Below, in pieces: positions 56,394 to 64,000 of a stretch of DNA of 64,000 nucleotides. The DNA is from Burkholderia sp. Ac-20365 (GTDB lineage: Bacteria > Pseudomonadota > Gammaproteobacteria > Burkholderiales > Burkholderiaceae). The stretch lies in contig NZ_JAAGPI010000004.1 in assembly GCF_017104715.1 (NCBI RefSeq), forward strand, positions 62,001 to 126,000. The letters run 5' to 3'. Positions within the stretch are counted from its first letter, which is position 1. The number at the start of each line of letters is the position of its first letter. Both the position numbers and the translations under genes were made by a program. Below the pieces are notes generated by a model. It saw only the letters and a program-made list of their open reading frames with translations. It was not told the DNA's origin and searched no databases.

Positions 56394-57317
56394 ATGATTG
56401 ATCTTTCAAACTATACCGGCCCTTCGCCGACCGATTTCGCGACGAGTGTCATGCAAGCGCTGTCAGCCGAAGGCTTTGACGTCGTGACGACCCCGCAAGG
56501 TCGTTTTGAGGACAGCCGGGCGACCTTGCGTATCCTCTGGCGGGGTGTCGTCGTTGGGTTGATGTCGGCCGACCTGTGGGAGAAAAAAGGATATGCCTGC
56601 CTGTACAAGTTTCCGGACGACCGTTCATCTCTCTCGATATCCAAGGCTCCTAAGGACTTCGACGTGGTTTCGTTTGCTACCCAGCTTCGTTGTGAACCAA
56701 ACCGGCTCTACCTTGACCCTCGGTCTGACGGCTCGTACCTTTACGTAGAAGACGAAGCAACGTGCCTGGTCCTGATGCTTGACTGGGCGAGGCGGATTGA
56801 CGAGATCCTGTTCCCGTCGCGGGGCAACGGGGAAGCGCAGCAGATTCTGAACGACGTACGCGCCATTCTTGAAGACAAGACAAAATCGCCGACCCAGCGG
56901 CGCGTCGAAGCAGACGCCCGACTGGGACAAGGAAAGTTCAGGGCCGATCTGATGAAAGAGTTCGGAAGCGCGTGCGCTGCGACGCAACTTGGCGTCGCAC
57001 AGGTGCTGCGCGCCTCCCACATCCTCCCATGGAAAAAGTCCGACGACGACCAGAAGGTCGATCCCAAAAACGGGCTTCTGCCGTCGGCGAACCTTGATGC
57101 GCTCTTCGATCGGTATATGATCACCTTCCGGCCGGACGGCAGACTGGAATTTTCCGCATCAATCACACAGGCCGAACAGGAGAGGCTCGGACCCGCGCCC
57201 GACCTTCAAAGGAGGCCATGTGACAAGCGCGCGGCGTACCTCAAGCTACACAACGCGGAATTCGACCAGCTCGAGAAAAAACGACTGAAATACATGCAAG
57301 CCTGGGAGCGGTCCTGA
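56394..57317 (+). CDS. HNH endonuclease-domain protein
   Basis: The 307-residue protein ends in an HNH-type domain: RADLMKEFGSACAATQLGVAQVLRASHILPWKKSDDDQKVDPKNGLLPSANLDALFDRYMITF, matching the HNH_2 pattern ASHI-PW...N-LLPSA-LDALFD-..ITF of predicted restriction endonucleases. The N-terminal 170 residues are an unrecognised alpha/beta domain that may select the target. No methyltransferase is adjacent. ATG at 56394 has only a weak ribosome site. Confidence 0.8.
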   Translation: MIDLSNYTGPSPTDFATSVMQALSAEGFDVVTTPQGRFEDSRATLRILWRGVVVGLMSADLWEKKGYACLYKFPDDRSSLSISKAPKDFDVVSFATQLRCEPNRLYLDPRSDGSYLYVEDEATCLVLMLDWARRIDEILFPSRGNGEAQQILNDVRAILEDKTKSPTQRRVEADARLGQGKFRADLMKEFGSACAATQLGVAQVLRASHILPWKKSDDDQKVDPKNGLLPSANLDALFDRYMITFRPDGRLEFSASITQAEQERLGPAPDLQRRPCDKRAAYLKLHNAEFDQLEKKRLKYMQAWERS

Positions 57318-57336
57318 CGCAGTCAGCGCGCGCCAC

Positions 57337-60300
57337 TCAGTGAAAATTCCGGCTCGCCGTTGGTAGTTCGCCCAAAAGGTGCGATAGATTGACTAGGCGT
57401 TGCGCAACAAGGTGCTTAACGTCGCCCTCACGTTGCCACTGCCCGTACACCGCCAGGAGCGAAGATCCGAGCGCCTCGGCACGTTGCCGCTCGAGTACGG
57501 ACTGCCAGACGATCACGTTCACCGACCCGGTTTCGTCTTCCAACGTCATGAACATCACACCGTTCGCCGTTCCGGGACGTTGCCGGACGGTGACGATGCC
57601 GCACGCGCGCGCGAGTTGCCCGTTGCGGTATTGCGATAAGGCGTCCGCAGGCATGAGGCGCATCCCCTGCAACTTGGGACGGAGCAAGGCGAGGGGATGT
57701 CGACCCAATGTCAGGCCGGTCGACCTGAAATCGGCGACCAGATCCTGGCCTTCAGTCGGCGCCACGAGATCGGGGGATTCTTCCTCGCGAGCCGTTGCAC
57801 GTAGCAGATCCTTGTCCGGCACAGCAGCCACGGCCTTCCAAAGCGCCTGATGACGATCGCCAGCAAGCGGCTTCAACGCATTCGCTGCTGCGAGCACCTG
57901 AAGGTCGTGTCTGTCGAGTTGCGCGCGATTCGCAAGATCAGCGACGTCTTTGAAGTCCATGACCGCGCGCGCGGCCTCAATACGACGCGCAGTTTCCTCA
58001 CGCATGCCCCGGACTAGCGACATTCCGAGCCGTACGGGCGCCATCGTCCCTGCACCTTCGAGCGTCGATTCCCAGCTACTGATCGTGATGTCGACGGCCA
58101 GCACGCCGACGCCGTGTCTCTTCGCGTCCTGGACCAGTTGCGATGGCGAGTAGAAACCCATTGGCTGGCTGTTGAGCATCGCGCACAGGAATGCTGCTGG
58201 TTCATGGCGCTTGAGCCAGCAGCTTGCATAGACGAGCAGCGCGAAGCTCGCCGCGTGGCTCTCCGGAAAGCCGTATTCGCCGAAGCCCTGGATTTGCGCG
58301 AAGATCGATTCCGCAAACTCGCGGTCGTAGCCGCGCTGAAGCATCCCTTCAACGATGCGGTCGTGATAGTGTTGCAGGCCGCCCTTGCGCTTCCATGCGG
58401 CCATCGCGCGCCGCAACTGGTCTGCTTCGCCCCCGCTAAACCCCGCCGCGAGCATTGCAACCTGCATCACCTGCTCTTGGAAAATCGGAACGCCGAGCGT
58501 GCGCTTGAGCGCTTTTTCAACTTCCGGACTTGGATAGCTGACGGGTTCGAGCCCCTGCCGACGGCGAAGATACGGATGAACGGCTCCGCCTTGTATAGGT
58601 CCTGGTCTGACCAGGGCGACCTCAATAACCAGGTCATAGAACTCGCGTGGCCTCAGGCGCGGGAGCATGCTCATCTGGGCACGCGACTCGATCTGGAACA
58701 CGCCGATGGTATCAGCGGCACAGATCATATCGTAGGTCGCCTCGTCCTCGGCGGGAATGTCCTGCATCTCGAATGGCTCGCCACGCTGCTGCGAGACCAG
58801 CTCGAGTGTTCGGCGGATCGCCGACAACATGCCGAGCGCGAGCACGTCTATTTTGAGGAGTCCTAGCGCTTCCAGATCGTCCTTGTCCCACTGGATGACG
58901 GTGCGATCCACCATCGACGCGTTTTCGACGGGCACGAGCCGCGAAAGCTTGCCGCGCGCGATCACGAACCCCCCTACATGTTGGGACAAATGACGAGGGA
59001 AGTTGAGTAGTGTCGCCGCAAGCGTTGCCCACTGCTGGATGATCGGCGTCTCTGGGTCCAGCCCGCTATCAACGAAGCGACGCATCAGATCGGCGCTCGA
59101 ATCGAACCAGTGATGTTCCTTCGCGACGCGATCGACAATTACCGGATCGATGCCGAGCGCCTTGCCGGAATCGCGAATCGCCGATCGGGGGCGATAGGTT
59201 GTGACGGCAGCCGCGAGCGCCGCGCGCGTGCGCGTGTATTTGCGATAGATGTACTGGATGATCTCCTCTCGTCTCTGGTGCTCGAAGTCGGTGTCGATAT
59301 CGGGAACGTCGCCCGCCAAAGCGCGTTCCCTTGAGATGAACCGTTCGAACAACAGATTGCCGCGCGCGGGATCCACCTCAGTGATCCCGAGGCAGTAGCA
59401 GATAGCCGAGTTCGCCGCCGATCCGCGCCCCTGACACAGGATGCCTTCGTTGCGTGCGAAACGGACGATGTCGTACACCGTCAGGAAGTACGGCTCGTAT
59501 TTAAGCTCAGCGATCAGCGACAGTTCGTGCTCTATCTGCGTCTGCACATTGTGCGGGATGCCGCGCGGATACCGGCGATGGGCGCCGAGATAGGTTTCCT
59601 GCCGCAGGTACGCGGTCGGCGTGGTGCCGGGCGGCACGAGCTCGTCTGGATATTCGTATCGCAGCTCGTCAAGCTTGAATGTACAGCGCGACGCAATGAT
59701 TAGCGTTTGCGCGAGCGCGTCGGCCGGATAGACGTTAGCCAGCCGCAACCGCGAGCGGAGATGCTGTTCGGCATTCGGCGCCAGTTCGAAACCGCATTCG
59801 GTCACGGGCCGGTTAAGGCGTATCGCCGTCAGTGTGTCCTGCAGCGGCTTGCGCGAGCGCACGTGCATCAACACCTGACCGCTGGCCACCACGTTCAAAC
59901 CGTTCCGCTCGGCGACGTTGTAGACAGTATTGCGATGCAGGTCGTCGAGCGCGCGGGCGTGCAGGGTCAGCCCCATCCAGCAGCGGTCTGCGCCGAACGT
60001 CAGTGCCGCCCACTTCGCCTGCGCGTCGAGGCGTACATCCTTCGCGGGAAATTCAGGTGTCAGGATGACCAGGCAGTCGGGAAGCGCGCGCAGATGCGCA
60101 TAGGGTGGATCGGGGTGTTCGAGGTCGTGCGGGTACACGACATAGGTGCCCTTGGCCGTGCGCGTGCGCGCGAGCGTGATGAGTTCCGACAGGTTGCCGT
60201 AGCCTTCACGGCTCTGGGCGATCGCAGTGAAGGCGAGGGCGGGCGAGCCGTCGGCGTTCGTGACGCGAAAGTGTGCGCCAACGAGAAGCTTGATGCCCGC

Positions 60301-60492
60301 TTCCTTTGCGGCGACGTGCGCGCGCACGATGCCCGCCAGCGAGCATTCGTCAGTGATCGCAATTGCCTCGTAGCCAAGCTGCGCCGCGCGAGCGGCCAGT
60401 TCCTCGGCGTGCGAAGCACCCTGCAGGAACGTGAAGTTGGATGCGCACTGCAGCTCGGCATAACCGGGCAGGCCGAATGACAGGGAGGACAT
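57337..60492 (-). CDS. dnaE2: Error-prone DNA polymerase III alpha-like (DnaE2/ImuC)
   Basis: The 1051-residue polymerase has an N-terminal PHP domain (ELQCASNFTFLQGASHAEELAARAAQLGYEAIAITDECSLAG), catalytic aspartates in PDIDTDFEHQRREEIIQYI and IDVLALGMLSAIRR, helix-hairpin-helix sequence and a C-terminal OB domain (GIVTVRQRPGTANGVMFMTLEDETGSVNVIVW). This is DnaE2, the polymerase of SOS mutagenesis, and it lacks the long C-terminal tail of DnaE1. It starts three bases after imuB ends, forming an operon with imuB and imuA under a LexA box. Confidence 0.96.
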   Translation of the reverse strand: MSSLSFGLPGYAELQCASNFTFLQGASHAEELAARAAQLGYEAIAITDECSLAGIVRAHVAAKEAGIKLLVGAHFRVTNADGSPALAFTAIAQSREGYGNLSELITLARTRTAKGTYVVYPHDLEHPDPPYAHLRALPDCLVILTPEFPAKDVRLDAQAKWAALTFGADRCWMGLTLHARALDDLHRNTVYNVAERNGLNVVASGQVLMHVRSRKPLQDTLTAIRLNRPVTECGFELAPNAEQHLRSRLRLANVYPADALAQTLIIASRCTFKLDELRYEYPDELVPPGTTPTAYLRQETYLGAHRRYPRGIPHNVQTQIEHELSLIAELKYEPYFLTVYDIVRFARNEGILCQGRGSAANSAICYCLGITEVDPARGNLLFERFISRERALAGDVPDIDTDFEHQRREEIIQYIYRKYTRTRAALAAAVTTYRPRSAIRDSGKALGIDPVIVDRVAKEHHWFDSSADLMRRFVDSGLDPETPIIQQWATLAATLLNFPRHLSQHVGGFVIARGKLSRLVPVENASMVDRTVIQWDKDDLEALGLLKIDVLALGMLSAIRRTLELVSQQRGEPFEMQDIPAEDEATYDMICAADTIGVFQIESRAQMSMLPRLRPREFYDLVIEVALVRPGPIQGGAVHPYLRRRQGLEPVSYPSPEVEKALKRTLGVPIFQEQVMQVAMLAAGFSGGEADQLRRAMAAWKRKGGLQHYHDRIVEGMLQRGYDREFAESIFAQIQGFGEYGFPESHAASFALLVYASCWLKRHEPAAFLCAMLNSQPMGFYSPSQLVQDAKRHGVGVLAVDITISSWESTLEGAGTMAPVRLGMSLVRGMREETARRIEAARAVMDFKDVADLANRAQLDRHDLQVLAAANALKPLAGDRHQALWKAVAAVPDKDLLRATAREEESPDLVAPTEGQDLVADFRSTGLTLGRHPLALLRPKLQGMRLMPADALSQYRNGQLARACGIVTVRQRPGTANGVMFMTLEDETGSVNVIVWQSVLERQRAEALGSSLLAVYGQWQREGDVKHLVAQRLVNLSHLLGELPTASRNFH

Positions 60493-60495
60493 GAC

Positions 60496-61962
60496 TTAAC
60501 CGAACAGACCATGCAGATACCAGCGTGGCTCGTCCTCGTCGACGGCTCCGATCCGCTCACGGAAAATCCAGTAGCAGATGTGATCGTCGGCCTCGGCAAC
60601 AAAGTAATCGCGCGTTACCGGCTCCCCCTGGAACCAGCCCGCTTCGACACGTTCGCCGGATGAGACCGTCCGTAGTGGCGAGCCGTAAAACGGTCGCTCG
60701 CCCCGCATCAGCAGCTTGATCGGCGACTCCAGCAGCCACGCGGGACGGGGCGTGTCCGTCGCTGGCGGGACGTACTTCGTCTTGTCCGTGACGGACACCC
60801 AGCGCGCCGCGACTTCAGGCCTATGATCGGCAACAGGGGCGGGTTTGAGTACGTTTTCGGCGCCTAGGCGCGCGACCAGCAGTTCAAGCAGCCGCGCGTG
60901 ATCGGCGGCCGTACCGCCGGGCTCTGGGAACAGCGAGTCCGACGCTGGCTCCGCCTCCTTTACGTCCTGCACAACGAGTTGCAGCGCGATGACGGCGGCC
61001 GCCAGTTCGACGCGGCCCAGCCGTTCTTTTAGCAGTCGCATCAGGTGGTCTTCCCGCCACGTCGGCTCGGCGAGTGACACGTCGATCGTCGTCGGCTCAA
61101 TCGCGCTGCGGCCACGCTCGTGTTCGAGCAATAGCGCGATGCGGGTGACAGCGAGCTGCTTCTGTGTCAACCAGCCCGTCAGCTGCACAACAAGGCGACG
61201 AGCCGCGAATAGACACGCTTCCGCATGCTCAATCCGGTCAGGGAGTTCGACGCGCGCGTCGAAGGTGGGTGGCGTCTGGTACCACTCGTACACGTGTGGA
61301 GAATCCCCGCTTGCGCGGTCCAGCATGTCAAGAAGTGCCGTCCCGCAACGTTTTTTCAAACCTTCACGAGGAAGGCGCATCAGTTGACCGACGGTCTCGC
61401 ACCCGATCCCCGCGAGCCATTCGAGATGACGACGCGCGGGAATGGCCAGTCCGACTGGTAAGGACGCAAGCGCGCCTGGAAGTGAATCGTGTGAGAGTGA
61501 TACGCCGCCCCGATATCGGGCGAGCATCCACGCACCCTGGCCGGTCGGCGCGACGCCGATCGTCGCCGTGAGGCCGATTGCGTCAGCAACCCGCCGCGCC
61601 ATCGCGCGCATCGACCGGATTCCGCCGAACAGGCGCAGGCTTGCCGATACGTCCACGAGCAGCGTGTTTTCCTCGGCCACGACCACCTGCGGCGACAGGT
61701 TCAGCAGACCGGTTGCCACCTCCCGAACAGCCACGATCTCGCGCGCGCCATCGCGCTCGTGCATCACGGTCTGCGGTGCGAGCGTAAGCACGCCTCCGCG
61801 TCGCATGCCCGTGCAGACGCCCGCACGCCGCCCTGCGTCGTCCACCGCAATCACGCGTTCCTTTTCGAGTACGGCGAGCCCATCGTCTCGCTCAAGCGAC
61901 CACTTCGGCCGGAATATCTCGAGCGACAGGAGCGGAAGATGGACGCCAATCCAAAGCTGCAT
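60496..61962 (-). CDS. imuB: ImuB, Y-family polymerase-like mutagenesis protein
   Basis: The 488-residue protein has the Y-family polymerase layout but begins LWIGVHLPLLSLEIFRP where an active enzyme has a DxD segment, consistent with the known inactive ImuB, which bridges DnaE2 and the beta clamp. Family features seen are VDVSASLRLFGGIRSM, AMARRVADAIGLTATIGVAPTGQGAWMLARY and the LPVGLAIPARRHLEWLAGIGCETVGQLMRLPREGLKKR helix-hairpin-helix part. It overlaps imuA by 71 bases. Confidence 0.94.
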   Translation of the reverse strand: MQLWIGVHLPLLSLEIFRPKWSLERDDGLAVLEKERVIAVDDAGRRAGVCTGMRRGGVLTLAPQTVMHERDGAREIVAVREVATGLLNLSPQVVVAEENTLLVDVSASLRLFGGIRSMRAMARRVADAIGLTATIGVAPTGQGAWMLARYRGGVSLSHDSLPGALASLPVGLAIPARRHLEWLAGIGCETVGQLMRLPREGLKKRCGTALLDMLDRASGDSPHVYEWYQTPPTFDARVELPDRIEHAEACLFAARRLVVQLTGWLTQKQLAVTRIALLLEHERGRSAIEPTTIDVSLAEPTWREDHLMRLLKERLGRVELAAAVIALQLVVQDVKEAEPASDSLFPEPGGTAADHARLLELLVARLGAENVLKPAPVADHRPEVAARWVSVTDKTKYVPPATDTPRPAWLLESPIKLLMRGERPFYGSPLRTVSSGERVEAGWFQGEPVTRDYFVAEADDHICYWIFRERIGAVDEDEPRWYLHGLFG

Positions 61963-62602
61963 TGTTTCGTTTTACATTCAGGACCGGGGAGGGTGACAGC
62001 GGGACAAATAGCGGCTCATCGCGCGCGGGACCCCGGCGCTTCACAAACTCGATATTCACACCTCCGTTTGCCGCCCGTATCGCAAGCCGTAGCGGTGCTG
62101 GAGACGCGTCGCGCGTCGTAGCCAATGGCCGCATCATGAAGAAGAGCGAATCGGAAGCCTGCGCGGCCTGATGAAGCCGCCTGAGCGACTCCGGCCGCAC
62201 GTGCTGCTGCCACATAAGCAGCGCACCACACGTGCCCGCCCGAAGAATCTGCTCACCTGCCCATAACACGTCCGCCGTCGAACCGGCGCCCACCGTCAAC
62301 AGGTTGTCCGCTCGCAGCCCCCACCACGCGAGCGCCGTCGGCTGCAACTCGTGCGGGGGCTTAAGCAGCACCACGGGCTTGGCCTGGAGGGCCTCGAAGG
62401 CCGCGCGCAGCAGACGAAGCTCGCCGCAGCCGTGCTGTTGCACGAGGAGGTCGGTGAGAGAGCCCCGGGGCCACCCGCCGCCGGGCAATTCCGCAGCGAG
62501 ACCCGCGTCGCCACAATCAACCGTCCTGCCCGCTACGCGCGCGAGCTGATTGCCCCTCCACAGGGCAGGATGTATCGCTTCCGGCAGCAAAACGGCCCCC
62601 AT
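61892..62602 (-). CDS. imuA: ImuA, RecA-like SOS mutagenesis protein
   Basis: The 236-residue protein begins near a strong GGAGG site and matches ImuA: WRGNQLARVAGRTVDCGDAGLAAELPGGGWPRGSLTDLLVQQHGCGELRLL, then a RecA-like core without a normal P-loop. It works with ImuB and DnaE2 in damage-induced mutagenesis and is thought to modulate RecA. It is the first gene of the operon. A LexA box lies 27 bases upstream of the start. Its 3' end overlaps imuB. Confidence 0.92.
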   Translation of the reverse strand: MGAVLLPEAIHPALWRGNQLARVAGRTVDCGDAGLAAELPGGGWPRGSLTDLLVQQHGCGELRLLRAAFEALQAKPVVLLKPPHELQPTALAWWGLRADNLLTVGAGSTADVLWAGEQILRAGTCGALLMWQQHVRPESLRRLHQAAQASDSLFFMMRPLATTRDASPAPLRLAIRAANGGVNIEFVKRRGPARDEPLFVPLSPSPVLNVKRNNAALDWRPSSAPVARDIPAEVVA

Positions 62603-62628
62603 CGCTCCCTCCGCGCACTGTTAAAACA

Positions 62629-62644
62629 CTGTATGGATAAACAG
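62629..62644 (-). promoter_or_regulatory. LexA (SOS) box before imuA
   Basis: CTGTATGGATAAACAG matches CTGT-N8-ACAG and sits 27-42 bases upstream of the imuA start. It also faces the divergent + strand gene at 62865, which may be co-regulated. Confidence 0.8.
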
Positions 62645-62864
62645 TATATCCTGGAATTCGCTGACCGGAAATCCGTCAAAAAGGGCGCTATCCCAGGTCC
62701 TGACCGCCCCACGCTCTGGCGACGCTTGACCAAAGCCACGCATCTGTGAAAATCGCTGCGCGTGCAACCAGACCAGCACAAATGCAGTGGCATCGCCGAA
62801 ATATGCGCCCGCCAGGGGCAGTGGGCGCCGGCACCTCTTTGAATGTCGTTACAGGGGATCCAGA

Positions 62865-63347
62865 ATGGACTACGAGACCGCGCTGTTCTTCGACAGCGCG
62901 TTAAGGGAAGTCATCGCTCGACATCGTCGTACGGTGTACGGGCGGGAGATAGGGCGTCAGCTATCCGAACTGCTCGACGCGGCGAACGAATGGCCTCGAG
63001 ACGAACAAGCCTTCGCTCGCGCCGTGGAGTCCGCACTTGAAGTGCTGGTCGAACTTGCGTTCGAACACCCGTCGGAGATGGACCGGGAGAACCTGTTCGA
63101 CGGATTGTCCAGAATCTGCCAGAAGACGATCTCACGCATTGAGTACGTCGACCGCGCGAGCAGCCGGGTCACCGGGGAACTCAACCGCCCCGAGCGCGCC
63201 GAGCCCGAGGATGACGAAGTCCTCCTCCGGTCGTTTGCGAGGGAATGGATACCGCCCGCGGACAACGAATTCCAGTCCGCCGATCCCGCGCCCCGTCGTT
63301 CCGGTGGCCGCGGTCGTGCGCGAAACAGTAACCGTGCGAGGTCCTGA
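62865..63347 (+). CDS. Hypothetical acidic protein (160 aa)
   Basis: I do not recognise this protein. ATG at 62865 follows CAGGGGATC. It is mostly helical (ALREVIARHRRTVYGREIGRQLSELLDAANEW), with a disordered Arg/Gly-rich C-terminus (RRSGGRGRARNSNRARS) that could bind nucleic acid. Its stop overlaps the next start (ATGA), so the two proteins are probably partners. Confidence 0.65.
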   Translation: MDYETALFFDSALREVIARHRRTVYGREIGRQLSELLDAANEWPRDEQAFARAVESALEVLVELAFEHPSEMDRENLFDGLSRICQKTISRIEYVDRASSRVTGELNRPERAEPEDDEVLLRSFAREWIPPADNEFQSADPAPRRSGGRGRARNSNRARS

Positions 63348-64000
63348 TGGCTGCCCGAAAGAAAGCGACTGGTAGCTCCGCGAAAGGAACAGCCTCGCAG
63401 AAGCAGAAGGCGCCCACCGCTGCACAAAAGAATGAAATCAGGAAGCGCCTCGACTCGCTGTTTACGCGTGCCGTCGAACAAAAGAAGGCGGCACATCAGC
63501 AGTCAACCGCTATCGGTCGCGGCCCCCTGACGATCGGCGGCCGGAATCTGAAAAAGGGCGCCGCGTTTGAACTGTTCGCCCTCGGTTGCCTACTGCATTA
63601 CATGCGCGAACAGGGTTTCGATATCGAGGCAAAGAATGTCGGCCCCGGTAACACGCTCACCTTCGCGGGCGGCCCGTCGATGGCCGATAAGAGCGTGCAC
63701 AGCTGGTTTTGCATTACCAAAAAAAGCTCCCCAATGCTGGAGGCGTGGGTCTCGATCGAGGCGACCACCATCAGCTCTTCGCTCTCTAACGGAACGAAAC
63801 CCTCCGCGAAGAAAGCGTCTGCACACCATCACGAGTTCGACGTTGCCCTTTTCACCCCACTCGAGAAAGAGCCGCACAGGCCGAGCTACACGCAACTCGT
63901 GCTGGGCGCGTCGTGCAAGGACTTCCTCGTCAAGAAAGAACAGGTTCGGGAGGCCCTGGGGCTTCGCATGGAGACTGGCCGGCTTATAAACGCCGCCAAA
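63347..64000 (+). CDS. Hypothetical protein, runs off the window; possible nuclease-like
   Basis: ATG at 63347 overlaps the stop of the previous gene, and the frame is open to the window end (218 codons). After a basic disordered start (MAARKKATGSSAKGTASQKQ) there is an alpha/beta region. The spacing of acidic residues (GAAFELFALG, then HHHEFDVALF, then LVLGASCKD) loosely recalls a PD-(D/E)xK nuclease fold, with Ser-Cys in place of the usual acidic residue before Lys. This is a weak resemblance. Together with the upstream partner it could be a restriction or defence unit. Confidence 0.6.
   Translation, partial: MAARKKATGSSAKGTASQKQKAPTAAQKNEIRKRLDSLFTRAVEQKKAAHQQSTAIGRGPLTIGGRNLKKGAAFELFALGCLLHYMREQGFDIEAKNVGPGNTLTFAGGPSMADKSVHSWFCITKKSSPMLEAWVSIEATTISSSLSNGTKPSAKKASAHHHEFDVALFTPLEKEPHRPSYTQLVLGASCKDFLVKKEQVREALGLRMETGRLINAAK

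Noticed and set aside
1..64000. Search for rRNA, tRNA and CRISPR arrays
   Set aside because: Reading both strands by eye gave no convincing tRNA cloverleaf, no rRNA signature sequence and no spaced direct-repeat array. A tRNA or CRISPR scan would be decisive but could not be run.

Overview
The window looks like part of a large accessory replicon (megaplasmid or plasmid-phage-like element) of a Burkholderiaceae-type betaproteobacterium. The basis is GC-rich codon use, an imuA-imuB-dnaE2 SOS mutagenesis cassette, an H-NS-type nucleoid protein with an alanine/lysine-rich tail, a group IIC intron, and a TraB-like conjugation-associated acyltransferase homologue. No rRNA, tRNA, CRISPR array or ordinary central-metabolism operon was seen; ribonucleotide reductase is the one metabolic exception. 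The host assignment is an inference from these features.

Layout. 1-7.2 kb: a gene fragment at the edge, an unknown protein, a membrane-anchored tandem AAA+ ATPase, and a + strand run of small genes including a DUF932-type protein. 7.2-9.1 kb: a group IIC intron on the - strand, sitting directly behind a two-way terminator. 9.1-13.8 kb (-): an envelope/conjugation-like cluster with an NMP-kinase-like P-loop protein, a bactofilin, a single-pass protein with a GspC/PilP-like C-terminus, and a TraB/Lnt-like protein. 14.1-17.7 kb (+): an unknown protein and a UvrD/Rep-type helicase. 18.9-23.1 kb (+): nrdB and nrdA. 23.5-30.4 kb (+): a row of small, mostly membrane-spanning proteins with a PAPS-reductase-like PP-loop protein among them. 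30.5-41.9 kb (+): DNA methyltransferase, Gp3-like protein, SbcD-like nuclease, PLD-family nuclease, SbcC-like ATPase, two unknown proteins, SSB and a zinc-finger/Toprim primase. 42.1-57.3 kb: mixed accessory genes, including a divergent FtsZ-like protein, a LexA-box-associated tyrosine-recombinase relative, an ankyrin protein, a double-DBD H-NS protein next to a SET-domain protein, a TPR/membrane protein and an HNH nuclease. 57.3-62.6 kb (-): dnaE2, imuB and imuA behind a LexA box. 62.9-64 kb (+): a two-gene unit running off the window.

The most striking feature is a repeated RNA leader architecture in front of about twenty separate + strand genes between about 4 kb and 41 kb. Just before each start codon is a short GCC(G)-loop-(C)GGC hairpin followed by an A. 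In most copies an outer stem also pairs a pyrimidine/U-rich tract with the Shine-Dalgarno sequence. Upstream there is often a terminator-like hairpin and a pair of mutually exclusive hairpins that share a middle arm. The pairing is kept while the bases change, for example TAGGT/ACCTA before nrdA and TTCTCCG/CGGAGAA before the gene at 38096. This suggests selection on structure and a replicon-wide post-transcriptional control scheme (attenuation, antitermination, mRNA processing or thermosensing). I do not recall a named RNA family that matches it.

Read together, the genes suggest an element carrying its own DNA-precursor supply (NrdAB), single-strand DNA handling and repair (SSB, SbcCD-like, helicase, primase), DNA modification, SOS mutagenesis, and a set of small envelope proteins of unknown role.
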